Part shown: piece by piece, positions 52,049 to 60,272 of the stretch
How positions within the stretch are numbered: the stretch's first letter is position 1
How the letters are laid out: every line of letters begins with the position of its first letter
Assembly: GCF_004137245.1 (NCBI RefSeq)
Contig: NZ_SDWS01000015.1
Location: 1-64,000, forward strand
Reading direction: 5' to 3'
From: Nocardioides glacieisoli
Lineage (GTDB): Bacteria > Actinomycetota > Actinomycetes > Propionibacteriales > Nocardioidaceae
DNA length: 64,000 nucleotides
The notes under the pieces: generated by a model
Seen by the model: the letters and a program-made list of their open reading frames with translations, nothing else
Databases searched by the model: none
Told to the model about the DNA's origin: nothing
Program-made: the position numbers and the translations under genes

Positions 52049-52630
52049 GTGTTCAGCGTGCGTGTCCACGGACGGGGCGGCCAGGGTGCCGTCACGTCCG
52101 CGGAGATGCTGTCCGTGGCCGCCTTCGACCAGGGGCTGCATGCACAGGCGTTCCCCAGCTTCGGGTCCGAGCGCACCGGTGCGCCGGTGGTGGCGTTCTG
52201 CCGCATCGACGACGCCCCGATCCGCGCCCACGACCCCATCGCCGAGCCCGACGCGGTCATCGTGCAGGACCCGACGCTGCTGCGGCTCGTCCCGGTGTTC
52301 GCCGGGATCAAGCCGTCCGGCTTCGTGCTGGTCAACAGCTCGTCCCCGTTCGCGGACCTCGGGGTCGACGACCTGGTGAGCGGGATGGATCCGGCCCACC
52401 TCGTCACGGTCCCGGCGACCGACCTGTCCCGCGAACGTCTCGGCCGGGCGCTGCCCAACACCGCACTCCTCGGCGGCTTCGCCGCGCTGACCGGGGTGGT
52501 CACGCTCGCCGCGGTCCAGGACGCGATCCGCCAGCGCTTCACCGGCGAGGTGGCCGAGGCCAACGCTGAGATCGCCCACCTCGCCCATGTGCGCGTCCGT
52601 CTCACGATGGGGGGTGGGGTCCGTGCTTAG
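52049..52630 (+). CDS. porG: 2-oxoacid (pyruvate):ferredoxin oxidoreductase gamma subunit
   Basis: A 193-residue gamma subunit (POR/KOR gamma domain). It begins with VRVHGRGGQGAVTSAEMLS, the family hallmark, and has FGSERTGAPVVAFCRI where the subunit contacts alpha. In the complex, pyruvate plus CoA gives acetyl-CoA, CO2 and reduced ferredoxin. The GTG at 52049 lies 4 bp after gap. Whether the 2-oxoacid is pyruvate or another is not proved by the gamma subunit. Confidence 0.88.
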   Translation: MFSVRVHGRGGQGAVTSAEMLSVAAFDQGLHAQAFPSFGSERTGAPVVAFCRIDDAPIRAHDPIAEPDAVIVQDPTLLRLVPVFAGIKPSGFVLVNSSSPFADLGVDDLVSGMDPAHLVTVPATDLSRERLGRALPNTALLGGFAALTGVVTLAAVQDAIRQRFTGEVAEANAEIAHLAHVRVRLTMGGGVRA

Positions 52631-53822
52631 GCAGCTCGAGGGTTCGCGCGCGGTCGCCGAGACCGTAGCCCGGTGTCGACCGCAGGTCATCGCCGCCTAT
52701 CCGATCTCGCCGCAGACCCACATCGTCGAGGCGCTGTCCGACCTGGTGCGCACCGGTGAGCTGGAGCCGTGCGAGTACCTCATGGTCGAGTCGGAGTTCG
52801 GTGCCCTGTCGGCCTGCATCGGTGCCTCGGCGGCGGGTTCGCGCACCTACACGGCGACTGCCAGCCAGGGCCTGCTCTTCATGGCCGAGGCGCTGCCGAA
52901 CGCGTCGGGCCTCGGACTGCCGGTCGTGATGACCGTGGCCAACCGGGCCATCGGCGCGCCCATCAACATCTGGAACGACCACTCCGACGCCATGTCGCAG
53001 CGCGACGCCGGCTGGGTCCAGCTCTTCGCCGAGTCCAACCAGGAGGCCGTGGACCTGCACGTCCAGGCGTTCGTCCTCGCCGAGCGCCTCTCGCTCCCCG
53101 TCATGGTCTGCATGGACGGCTTCGTGCTGACCCACGCGGTCGAGGAGATCGACGTCCCGGACCAGGAGGTGGTCGACTCCCTGCTGCCGCCGTTCTCGCC
53201 GCGACAGGTCCTCGACCCGGCCGCCCCGGTCACCATCGGCGCGATGGTCGGACCCGAGGCGTTCACCGAGGTGAAGTACCTCGCCGCGGCCCAGCAGTTG
53301 AGGGTGCTCGACGAGGTGCCCGTGATCGCCGAGGCGTTCGAGCAGGCGACGGGACGCTCGTCCGGTGGGCTGGTCAGCTCCTACCGCATGGAGGAGGCGA
53401 CGATCGCGGTCCTCGCCATGGGCTCGGTCCTCGGCTCCGTCAAGGACGTGGTGGACGAGCTGCGAGACGTCGGCGTCCCCATCGGCGTCGTCGCCGTGTC
53501 GTGCTACCGGCCGTGGCCGCTGGACGAGGTGCGCGCGGCACTGGCCGGCCTCGAGCAGGTGGTAGTGCTCAACCGGGCCTTCGCCGTCGGCTCCGGGACC
53601 ATGCTCGGCCAGGACGTACGCCTCACGCTGGCGACGTCGGCGACCCGGGTCCACGACGTGGTGGCCGGACTGGGCGGTCGTCCGGTCACGCGCGCGAGCA
53701 TCCGTTCACTGCTCGCCGCGGTGATCGGTGGCGAGGTCGACCCCGACCGGCTCCACTTCCTCGACCTCGACCAGGACGTGGTCGCGCGCGAGCTCGGCCT
53801 GGCACTGGCGAAGGAGTCCTGA
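52623..53822 (+). CDS. porA: 2-oxoacid (pyruvate):ferredoxin oxidoreductase alpha subunit
   Basis: A 399-residue alpha subunit. It has LEGSRAVAETVARCRPQVI then AAYPISPQTHIVE at the N-terminus, VESEFGALSACIGASAAGS, TATASQGLLFMAEALP, and a C-terminal domain with RPWPLDEVRAAL. The GTG at 52623 matches the usual PorA start and overlaps porG by 8 bp; an ATG at 52587 would add residues unlike the family. The four-subunit PorGABD type is an archaeal/anaerobe-like form, unusual compared with the pyruvate dehydrogenase complex common in aerobic actinomycetes. Confidence 0.9.
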   Translation: MLRQLEGSRAVAETVARCRPQVIAAYPISPQTHIVEALSDLVRTGELEPCEYLMVESEFGALSACIGASAAGSRTYTATASQGLLFMAEALPNASGLGLPVVMTVANRAIGAPINIWNDHSDAMSQRDAGWVQLFAESNQEAVDLHVQAFVLAERLSLPVMVCMDGFVLTHAVEEIDVPDQEVVDSLLPPFSPRQVLDPAAPVTIGAMVGPEAFTEVKYLAAAQQLRVLDEVPVIAEAFEQATGRSSGGLVSSYRMEEATIAVLAMGSVLGSVKDVVDELRDVGVPIGVVAVSCYRPWPLDEVRAALAGLEQVVVLNRAFAVGSGTMLGQDVRLTLATSATRVHDVVAGLGGRPVTRASIRSLLAAVIGGEVDPDRLHFLDLDQDVVARELGLALAKES

Positions 53823-54841
53823 TGGCACCGACGGATCTCAAGCTCTACCAGATCGGCACCTTCGCCGCGGGCAACCGACTGCTGGACCCCGGCGACCGGT
53901 CGGTCCAGGCCGACCCGGGCCGCGCCAGCTCGATCACGTCCGGGCACCGTGCGTGCCAGGGCTGCGGTGAGGCGCTCGGAGCGCGGTTCGTGCTCGACGC
54001 GGCGATGCGGGCTGCCGGCGGAGAGATCGTCATCGCCAACGCGACCGGGTGCCTCGAGGTGTTCTCCACCCCCTATCCCGAGTCCGCGTGGCAGCTGGCG
54101 TGGGTGCACTCGCTGTTCGGCAACGTCGCCGCCGTGGCCACCGGCGTCGCCGCCGCCCTCAAGGCACAGGGGCGCGAGCACGTCCGGGTGGTGGCGCAGG
54201 CCGGCGATGGCGGCACCGTCGACATCGGCCTGGGCTGCCTGTCGGGCATGTTCGAGCGCAACGACGACGTGTTGTTCGTCTGCTACGACAACCAGGGCTA
54301 CATGAACACCGGCGTCCAGCGCTCGGGGGCCACGCCTCCCGCTGCCCGCACCGCCAACACCAGGCCGGTCGGGTCCGAGCCGGGGAACGTCTTCGGCCAG
54401 GGCAAGGACCTGCCCCGGATCGCCATGGCCCACGAGATCCCCTACGTCGCGACGGCCACCGTGGCCGACCTGCGCGACCTCGAGCGGAAGGTGGAGAAGG
54501 CGATGTCGCTGCGCGGCGCCCGCTACCTGCACGTGCTGGTGCCGTGCCCGCTGGGGTGGGCGTCGGCGTCGCAGGACACCATCCGCCTGGCCCGCCTCGC
54601 CACGCAGAGCGGGCTGTTCCCGGTGTTCGAGGCCGAGCACGGGGTGGTCACGGCCACGACGCCGATCCGCCGGCGCGTGCCGGTCGAGGACTACCTCACC
54701 CTCCAGGGCCGCTTCGCGCACCTCTTCGGCCCGGACGGCAGGCCGGACGTGGTCGCCCGCATCCAGGCCGGTGCGGACCGGAACATCGACAGGTACGACC
54801 TCGTCACCGTCGTCGACCCGGATGGCGTGGACCATGTCTGA
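53822..54841 (+). CDS. porB: 2-oxoacid (pyruvate):ferredoxin oxidoreductase beta subunit
   Basis: A 339-residue TPP-binding beta subunit. It has cluster cysteines in GHRACQGCGEALG, NATGCLEVFSTPYP, the TPP-magnesium motif AQAGDGGTVDIGLG with CYDNQGYMNTGVQRSGATP, and a later conserved VPCPLGW. The ATG overlaps the porA stop (TGATG). The N-terminal 35 residues before the conserved core are an extension. It carries catalysis and passes electrons to the ferredoxin-domain subunit encoded next. Confidence 0.9.
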   Translation: MAPTDLKLYQIGTFAAGNRLLDPGDRSVQADPGRASSITSGHRACQGCGEALGARFVLDAAMRAAGGEIVIANATGCLEVFSTPYPESAWQLAWVHSLFGNVAAVATGVAAALKAQGREHVRVVAQAGDGGTVDIGLGCLSGMFERNDDVLFVCYDNQGYMNTGVQRSGATPPAARTANTRPVGSEPGNVFGQGKDLPRIAMAHEIPYVATATVADLRDLERKVEKAMSLRGARYLHVLVPCPLGWASASQDTIRLARLATQSGLFPVFEAEHGVVTATTPIRRRVPVEDYLTLQGRFAHLFGPDGRPDVVARIQAGADRNIDRYDLVTVVDPDGVDHV

Positions 54842-56474
54842 GCACGACCTGCCCTTCGCGATCACCCTCGCCCCCGCGTCGAGCCGGGCGGACCTGACCG
54901 GCACGTGGCGCACGGAGCGGGCGTCGTACGTCACCCGACAGGCACCGTGCGGCAACGCCTGTCCGGCCGGTGAGGCGGTGCGCGACTGGCTCTACGACGC
55001 CGAGGAGGGCGACGCGGGCTACGAGCGGGCCTGGCGGCGCATCATGGACGCCAACCCGTTCCCGGCCGTGATGGGACGGGTCTGCTACCACCCGTGCGAG
55101 ACGAGCTGCAACCGCGGCCAGCTGGACGAGTCGGTGGGCATCAACTCGGTCGAACGCTTCCTCGGTGACCGCGCCCTGGAGCTCGGGTGGCGCCCGCCTC
55201 CCGCTGGTCCGCCGACGGGCCGAAAGGTGCTGGTGGTGGGTGCGGGCCCCGCCGGTCTCGCGGCGGCGTACCACCTGGTCCGGCTGGGTCACGAGGTCGT
55301 CCTCAAGGAGGCCGAGTCCCGTCCCGGCGGGATGATGCGCTGGGGGATCCCGCGCTACCGGCTGCCGCGGACGGTTCTCGAGGCCGAGGTGCAGCGGATC
55401 CTCGACCTCGGCGTCCGGCTGGAGCTGGACACCCGCGTCGACGACCTGGTCTCGACCATGTCCGAGGAGCACTTCGACGCAGCCCTCGTGTGCGTGGGTG
55501 CCCAGATCGGCAGGCGGGCCTACATCCCGGCCGGGTCGGCCGCCCACGTGCTGGACGCGGTGAGCGTGCTCCACGGGGTCGCGGCGGGGGAGCAGCCACT
55601 CCTCGGTCGTCGCGTCGCGGTCTACGGCGGAGGCAACACCGCCATCGACGCGGCCAGGACGGCCAAGCGGCTCGGCGCCGAGGACGCGCTCGTGGTCTAC
55701 CGCAGGACCCGGGAGCGGATGCCGGCGAACGAGATCGAGGTCCAGGAGGCCGAGGAGGAGGGCGTGCGGTTCCGCTGGTTGTCCACCATCGGCGAGGTCG
55801 AGGAGTCCTCGATCGTCGTCGAGCAGATGGAGCTCGACGAGGCCGGGTTCCCGCAGCCGACCGGGCGCACCGAGGTGCTGGCCGCGGACTCGGTGGTGCT
55901 GGCCCTGGGCCAGGACTCCGACCTGTCGCTGCTCGCCGGGCTCGATGACGTCGACCTCGGCCGCGGCGTCGTGCACACGACCTCGGCGATGATGACCGGC
56001 CAGCCGGGTGTCTTCGCGGCCGGTGACGTGACGCCGGGGGACCGGTCGGTGACGGTCGCCATCGGGCACGGCCGGGTGGCCGCCGGGCGCATCGACGACT
56101 GGCTCGCCGGCCTGGCCCCCGCACCCGAACCCCCGCGTGAGCTGGCCGCCTTCGACATGCTGAACACCTGGTACTACGAGGACGCACCGCGCGCCCACCG
56201 ACCGCGCCTCGAAGCCGTACGCCGTCAGTCGACGTTCGACGAGGTGGTCGAGGGACTCGACGCCGACAACGCGCTCTACGAGGCGCGTCGCTGCATGTCC
56301 TGCGGCACCTGCTTCTCGTGCGACAACTGCGTCGCGGTCTGTCCCGACGACGCCGTGCACAACATCGGCATGCCGGGGACGTACGAGATCGACCTCGACT
56401 ACTGCAAGGGCTGCGGCATCTGCGTCGCCGAGTGCCCGTGCGGCGCGATCGAGATGCTCCCCGAGGACATCTGA
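54834..56474 (+). CDS. Fused GltD-like NAD(P)H oxidoreductase and PorD-type ferredoxin
   Basis: A 546-residue protein of two parts. Residues about 30-440 are a glutamate-synthase-small-chain-like flavoprotein: cluster cysteines in APCGNACPAGEAV and CYHPCETSCNRGQ, FAD motif VLVVGAGPAGLAAAYHL, NAD(P) motif VAVYGGGNTAIDAARTA, FAD-closing GVFAAGDVTPGDRSV. Residues about 480-546 are a two-cluster ferredoxin: CMSCGTCFSCDNCVAVCP and CKGCGICVAECPCGA. Fusion beside porGAB predicts electron flow between reduced ferredoxin and NAD(P)H, possibly making NAD(P)H from pyruvate. The ATG at 54834 overlaps porB by 8 bp. Confidence 0.87.
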   Translation: MSEHDLPFAITLAPASSRADLTGTWRTERASYVTRQAPCGNACPAGEAVRDWLYDAEEGDAGYERAWRRIMDANPFPAVMGRVCYHPCETSCNRGQLDESVGINSVERFLGDRALELGWRPPPAGPPTGRKVLVVGAGPAGLAAAYHLVRLGHEVVLKEAESRPGGMMRWGIPRYRLPRTVLEAEVQRILDLGVRLELDTRVDDLVSTMSEEHFDAALVCVGAQIGRRAYIPAGSAAHVLDAVSVLHGVAAGEQPLLGRRVAVYGGGNTAIDAARTAKRLGAEDALVVYRRTRERMPANEIEVQEAEEEGVRFRWLSTIGEVEESSIVVEQMELDEAGFPQPTGRTEVLAADSVVLALGQDSDLSLLAGLDDVDLGRGVVHTTSAMMTGQPGVFAAGDVTPGDRSVTVAIGHGRVAAGRIDDWLAGLAPAPEPPRELAAFDMLNTWYYEDAPRAHRPRLEAVRRQSTFDEVVEGLDADNALYEARRCMSCGTCFSCDNCVAVCPDDAVHNIGMPGTYEIDLDYCKGCGICVAECPCGAIEMLPEDI

Positions 56475-56491
56475 ACGGCGGGAGGGCGACC

Positions 56492-57046
56492 ATGAGGAGG
56501 TACAGAGCAGTGTGGGCAGTGTCGGCGGCAGTCGTCACGCTGCCCTGCGTCGTGCTCGACTCCGTGACCGGAGGCTGGCAGCGACTTGCCCTGCTGGTCC
56601 CGACGATGCTGGTCTTCGGAGGAGTCCTCGGGTTCGTGTTCGCCGACGACCGCCCCGACCGCTGGGCGTCGGCGCGTCGAGGGGCCGGCTGGCTGGGCAT
56701 GGGCACCGCAGCCGCCGACGGGCTGGTGTCGACCCTCGGCGGCGCCGGGGCGCTGGCCAGCGTCGTCCTGGTGCTGACCTCGCCCGTCGTCGTCGGGGCG
56801 ATCAGCAGCCAGTACTCCGCCCTGACCGAGCGACGAGCCGCCGGGACGCCGGCGAGCCTCTCGACCCACGAGCTCCTCCGCCGCTGGGACCGGACCACCG
56901 GCGAGGTGCTGCGGTGCACCTCGGCGACGCGCATGCTGGCGCTGACCGAGGAGCGTCGCGCCGTGCTCGACGAGCTGCAGCTGCGCGACCCCGTCCACTT
57001 CGAGCAGTGGTGGGCGACGTCCGTGCCGGACCGTTCGGGGAGGTGA
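56492..57046 (+). CDS. Membrane protein of unknown function (184 aa)
   Basis: A 184-residue protein with four hydrophobic stretches in the first 110 residues, then a cytoplasmic helical tail with ELLRRWDRTTGEVLRC and LTEERRAVLDELQ. I do not recognise a family. GGGAGGG lies 7 nt before the ATG, 17 bp after the por operon, so it is probably cotranscribed with it. The next membrane gene follows after 3 bp. A role in the low-oxygen programme is inferred from location only. Confidence 0.7.
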   Translation: MRRYRAVWAVSAAVVTLPCVVLDSVTGGWQRLALLVPTMLVFGGVLGFVFADDRPDRWASARRGAGWLGMGTAAADGLVSTLGGAGALASVVLVLTSPVVVGAISSQYSALTERRAAGTPASLSTHELLRRWDRTTGEVLRCTSATRMLALTEERRAVLDELQLRDPVHFEQWWATSVPDRSGR

Positions 57047-57049
57047 GCC

Positions 57050-57712
57050 GTGCGACCAGGATCGGACCGCCTCGCCCGCGACCCTGCCGGAGCCCCGCTC
57101 TGGGTGGTCGTGCTGGACGTCGGCGCCAAGGTGCTGCTCGTGCTCGCCGTGAGCCGCGTGGCGCTCGATCCGGCGTGGGGCAACCTCGAGGGCAAGGCCC
57201 CGGGCACCCGCGCCCTCACCTACCCGCTGCTGGCCTTCCTGGTGCCCCTGGCGCACCTCCTCCGGCGGTCCGGGCGGCCCTACCCGTGGCTCGTGGACCT
57301 GATGGTCACCGTCCCGGCGTTCTCCGACATCCTCGGCAACAGGCTCGACCTCTACGACCGGGTCACGTGGTTCGACGACGCCATGCACATCCTCAACACC
57401 GGCCTGCTGGGCGGCGCCGCGGTGGTGGCGGTCGGGTACGTCGGAGCACCCCTGATGCGCCGGTTGGTGGTCTCGGTCGCGGCCGGCATGACGTTCTCGG
57501 TGGTGTGGGAGGTGTGGGAGTACTACGCCTTCGTCACCAGGTCCGCAGAAGTCGGGACGGCGTACGCCGACACGGTCGGGGACCTCGCGCTGGGCTGGCT
57601 GGGCACCGTCTGCGTGGCGGCGATGATCGGCTCGCGTTCATCCGAGCGTCAGGACAGCCAGCCGGCCGCCCGACGCCCTGCGCCGCGGCTTCCTGGAGCC
57701 ACGGTGTCCTGA
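57050..57712 (+). CDS. DUF2238/YjdF-like membrane protein
   Basis: A 220-residue membrane protein with six or so helices. YDRVTWFDDAMHILNTGLLGG and SVVWEVWEYYAF-like segments, with Asp, His and Glu at the membrane face, resemble the YjdF/DUF2238 group. Function is unknown. The GTG at 57050 comes 3 bp after the previous stop and is preceded by GGGGAGG. The C-terminus is a Pro/Arg-rich tail. It ends the run of genes started at gap. Confidence 0.68.
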   Translation: MRPGSDRLARDPAGAPLWVVVLDVGAKVLLVLAVSRVALDPAWGNLEGKAPGTRALTYPLLAFLVPLAHLLRRSGRPYPWLVDLMVTVPAFSDILGNRLDLYDRVTWFDDAMHILNTGLLGGAAVVAVGYVGAPLMRRLVVSVAAGMTFSVVWEVWEYYAFVTRSAEVGTAYADTVGDLALGWLGTVCVAAMIGSRSSERQDSQPAARRPAPRLPGATVS

Positions 57713-57736
57713 GGAGCCATGAGTCATCGCCCACCG

Positions 57737-57750
57737 GGACCAATGGCACT
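57737..57750 (+). promoter_or_regulatory. DosR/DevR-like box (candidate) before a small ORF
   Basis: GGACCAATGGCACT. With the base before it, 10 of 13 defined positions of GGGACTTNNGGCCCT match. GACAGT (57774-57779) follows 23 bp later. It may once have driven the ATPase gene now decayed downstream. Confidence 0.4.
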
Positions 57751-57803
57751 GCACCCGACGTTCACCGGGCTGCGACAGTGCTGCTCGAGGGGACGAGGCC
57801 CGG

Positions 57804-58121
57804 GTGTCCGTCCGTGGGGCGCCGGCCGAGCCGTACGCCGTGCCGGTCGACGTCCTGCAAGGGCGGGCACCCGGGTCACAGGGGGCCCGGGTCCTGCTCG
57901 CCGTGGGCCGCACGCCTCTGTCCCGCGAGAGCCGCGCCGCCCAGGCTGGCAGGAGGACAGGAGAGGAAGTGGGCCAGATGCACACGAGCTCCGAGACCGA
58001 CGAGCACACACCCGCGGAGGAGGAGCAGGCTGCTCCGCGCCTGCGCGTCGCACCGTCCGCGAGCGACGGTGAGCCGCTGCCGATCGCGCGGTCCGAGGTG
58101 TCGGCCATGGGCGAGGAGTAG
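57804..58121 (+). CDS. Possible small hypothetical protein (105 aa)
   Basis: An open frame of 105 codons starting at a GTG. The last 47 residues, from an ATG at 57978 preceded by AGGAGAGGAAG, are acidic and Glu/Ser-rich (SSETDEHTPAEEEQ) and look more protein-like than the first half, so the true gene may be only that part. No family is recognised. The 445-bp stretch between the DUF2238-like gene and the ATPase remnant holds nothing else that I can support. Confidence 0.3.
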   Translation: MSVRGAPAEPYAVPVDVLQGRAPGSQGARVLLAVGRTPLSRESRAAQAGRRTGEEVGQMHTSSETDEHTPAEEEQAAPRLRVAPSASDGEPLPIARSEVSAMGEE

Positions 58122-58157
58122 CGGTGCACGCACCTCGCCGGGACGGCCCACCTCGTG

Positions 58158-58650
58158 GTGCCTGACCCGGCTCCGTACGCCCCGCCGATCGGCCTGACGA
58201 GCGCCGCAGCGGAGCGTCTGCTGGGCGAGGTCGGACCGAACCTCCCACCCGACCGCCCACCTCGGAGCACCGTGAAGCGGGTCGTGGACCAGCTGCGCGA
58301 TCCCATGCTCCTGCTGCTCCAGGCGGCTGCAGTGCTCAGCGCCTTGCTGCGGGACTGGCCGAGCACGGCGATCATCGTGCTGGTCGTGGTCTTCAACACC
58401 ACCCTCGGAGTGCCTGCAGCAGCGGCGGGCAGATCACGTCATGGCCGAGCTCGCAAGGCTGTCAGCGCCCACCGCCTGCGTGCTGCGTGACGGCCGCACC
58501 GTGGAGGTGCCGGCGAGCGGCCTGGTCCCCGGTGACCACGTCCTGCTCGCCGGTGGACCTCGTGCCCGCGGATGCGGTGGTCGTCGAGGCCCACTCCCTG
58601 GACGTCGACGAGTCACCCGTGACCGGTGAGTCGCTGTGGCCCCGGGCCTT
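58158..58650 (+). pseudogene. P-type cation ATPase remnant (CtpF-like), frameshifted and truncated
   Basis: The pieces are collinear with a PIIA-type cation ATPase. From 58158 one frame gives GLTSAAAERLLGEVGPNLPP, then VVDQLRDPMLLLLQAAAVL and NTTLGV. Near 58415-58440 the frame shifts to AELARLSAPTACVLRDGRTV and LVPGDHVLLAGG. Near 58553 it shifts again to DLVPADAVVVEAHSLDVDES and ends just after the actuator motif TGES at about 58630. The phosphorylation (DKTG) and later domains are absent. Two frameshifts plus truncation make decay more likely than sequencing error. Mycobacterial ctpF is a DosR target, which fits this location. Confidence 0.82.
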
Positions 58651-58692
58651 GGACCCGGGTCCGTGGAGGCCTTCGACCCCGCCACCGAACCC

Positions 58693-58706
58693 GGGACGAA
58701 GGTCCC
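58693..58706 (+). promoter_or_regulatory. DosR/DevR-like box, distal, for cydA
   Basis: GGGACGAAGGTCCC, nearly the same as the distal devR box. It lies 46 bp before the cydA -10 (TAGCGT), similar to the distal devR geometry. Confidence 0.65.
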
Positions 58707-58714
58707 CCCGGGAC

Positions 58715-58728
58715 GGGAATTTGGACCG
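58715..58728 (+). promoter_or_regulatory. DosR/DevR-like box, proximal, for cydA
   Basis: GGGAATTTGGACCG, 8 of 14 identical to the ppk2 box, 24 bp before TAGCGT (58753-58758). It is weak on its own but parallels the proximal devR site. Confidence 0.45.
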
Positions 58729-58814
58729 TGCTGCCGACCTCGCGGCCGCTCCTAGCGTGGGGACGACCCGATGTCCGTGGCCACGGACCGGCACGCCGAC
58801 AGGAGACCTCGCAC

Positions 58815-60254
58815 GTGGACCCGACCGACATCGCCCGGTGGCAGTTCGCCATCGTCACCGTGTACCACTTCTTGTTCGTCCCGATCACGATAGGACTGTC
58901 GGCGATCATCGCCGGCTACGAGATCACCTGGCTGCGCACCCGCAACGAGCAGTGGCTGCGGCTGACGAAGTTCTTCGGCAAGCTCTTCCTGATCAACTTC
59001 GCCATCGGCGTGGTGACCGGCATCGTCCAGGAGTTCCAGTTCGGGATGAACTGGAGCGACTACTCCCGCTTCGTCGGCGACGTCTTCGGGGCGCCGCTCG
59101 CGGTCGAGGGGTTGCTGGCCTTCTTCCTCGAGTCCACCTTCCTCGGCCTGTGGATCTTCGGCTGGGACCGGCTGCCGGCGAAGCTGCACGCGGCGTGCAT
59201 GGTGCTGGTGCACGTCGGCACCCTGTTGTCCGCCTACTTCATCCTCGCCGCCAACTCGTGGATGCAGAACCCGGTCGGCTTCGCCTACAACCCCGACACC
59301 GGTCGCGCCGAGATGAACGACTTCGCGGCCGTGCTGCTCAACAAGGTGCAGCTCGTGACGTTCCCGCACGTGGTGCTGGCGGCGTACATGACCGGTGCGG
59401 CCTTCGTCGTCGGCGTCGCGATGTGGCAGCTGGGCCGACGCTCCTCCGACGCGGACCGGCCGATGTACCGGATGGCGGTCCGCACGGGTGCGGCGATCGT
59501 GCTGGTGTCGGGCATCGGCGTGGCGATCACGGGGGACTTCCAGGGCAAGATCATGACCGACGTGCAGCCGATGAAGATGGCGGCCGCGGAGGCGCTCTAC
59601 GACACCGAGGCGCCGGCTGACTTCTCACTGTTCACGCTCGGCACCCTGGACGGTGAGGAGGAGACGTTCTCCATCACCGTGCCCGGGCTGCTGTCCTACC
59701 TCGCGACCGGGGACCCCCAGGCCGAGGTACAGGGCATCAACGACCTCAGGGCGCAGTACGAGGAGACCTACGGCGAGGACCCCGGCGCGGCCTACTACTC
59801 CGAGGACGGCTACACCCCGAACATCCCGGTCACCTACTGGACCTTCCGGTTGATGATCGGGCTCGGGATCCTCGCGACCCTGATCGCGGGCTGGATCCTG
59901 TGGATCACCCGGGCCGGACGCTCGCCGGCCGGCAGGCGGACCGTGTGGGTGGCGATGGCGTTGCCCTTCCTGCCGCTGTTCGCCAACTCCTTCGGCTGGA
60001 TCTTCACCGAGCTCGGCCGGCAGCCGTGGGCCGTCTTCGGGCTGATGACGACCGAGCGAGCGGTGTCGCCGGGCGTCAGCGCCGGCGAGGTGCTGACCTC
60101 GCTGATCGTGCTGACCGCCCTCTACGGCGTGCTCGCCGTGATCGAGGTGCGCCTGCTCCTGACCTACATCGCCCGCGGTGCCGACCCCCTGCCCGAACCC
60201 CCCTCAGACGTCGACGAGCCCGGCAACGACCGCCCGCTCGCCTTCGCCTACTGA
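58815..60254 (+). CDS. cydA: Cytochrome bd oxidase subunit I
   Basis: A 479-residue subunit with nine helices. The early haem b595 histidine is in VYHFLFVPITIGL, b558 ligands lie in the NSWMQNPVG region and around it, and the quinol region includes the hallmark ELGRQPW. It oxidises menaquinol and reduces O2 at low oxygen without pumping protons. The GTG at 58815 follows AGGAGACC and matches the usual N-terminus (DPTDIARWQFAI). The upstream open frame belongs to the ATPase remnant. TAGCGT and two DosR-like boxes lie upstream. Confidence 0.94.
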   Translation: MDPTDIARWQFAIVTVYHFLFVPITIGLSAIIAGYEITWLRTRNEQWLRLTKFFGKLFLINFAIGVVTGIVQEFQFGMNWSDYSRFVGDVFGAPLAVEGLLAFFLESTFLGLWIFGWDRLPAKLHAACMVLVHVGTLLSAYFILAANSWMQNPVGFAYNPDTGRAEMNDFAAVLLNKVQLVTFPHVVLAAYMTGAAFVVGVAMWQLGRRSSDADRPMYRMAVRTGAAIVLVSGIGVAITGDFQGKIMTDVQPMKMAAAEALYDTEAPADFSLFTLGTLDGEEETFSITVPGLLSYLATGDPQAEVQGINDLRAQYEETYGEDPGAAYYSEDGYTPNIPVTYWTFRLMIGLGILATLIAGWILWITRAGRSPAGRRTVWVAMALPFLPLFANSFGWIFTELGRQPWAVFGLMTTERAVSPGVSAGEVLTSLIVLTALYGVLAVIEVRLLLTYIARGADPLPEPPSDVDEPGNDRPLAFAY

Positions 60255-60272
60255 TCCGAGAGCGAGATCCCC

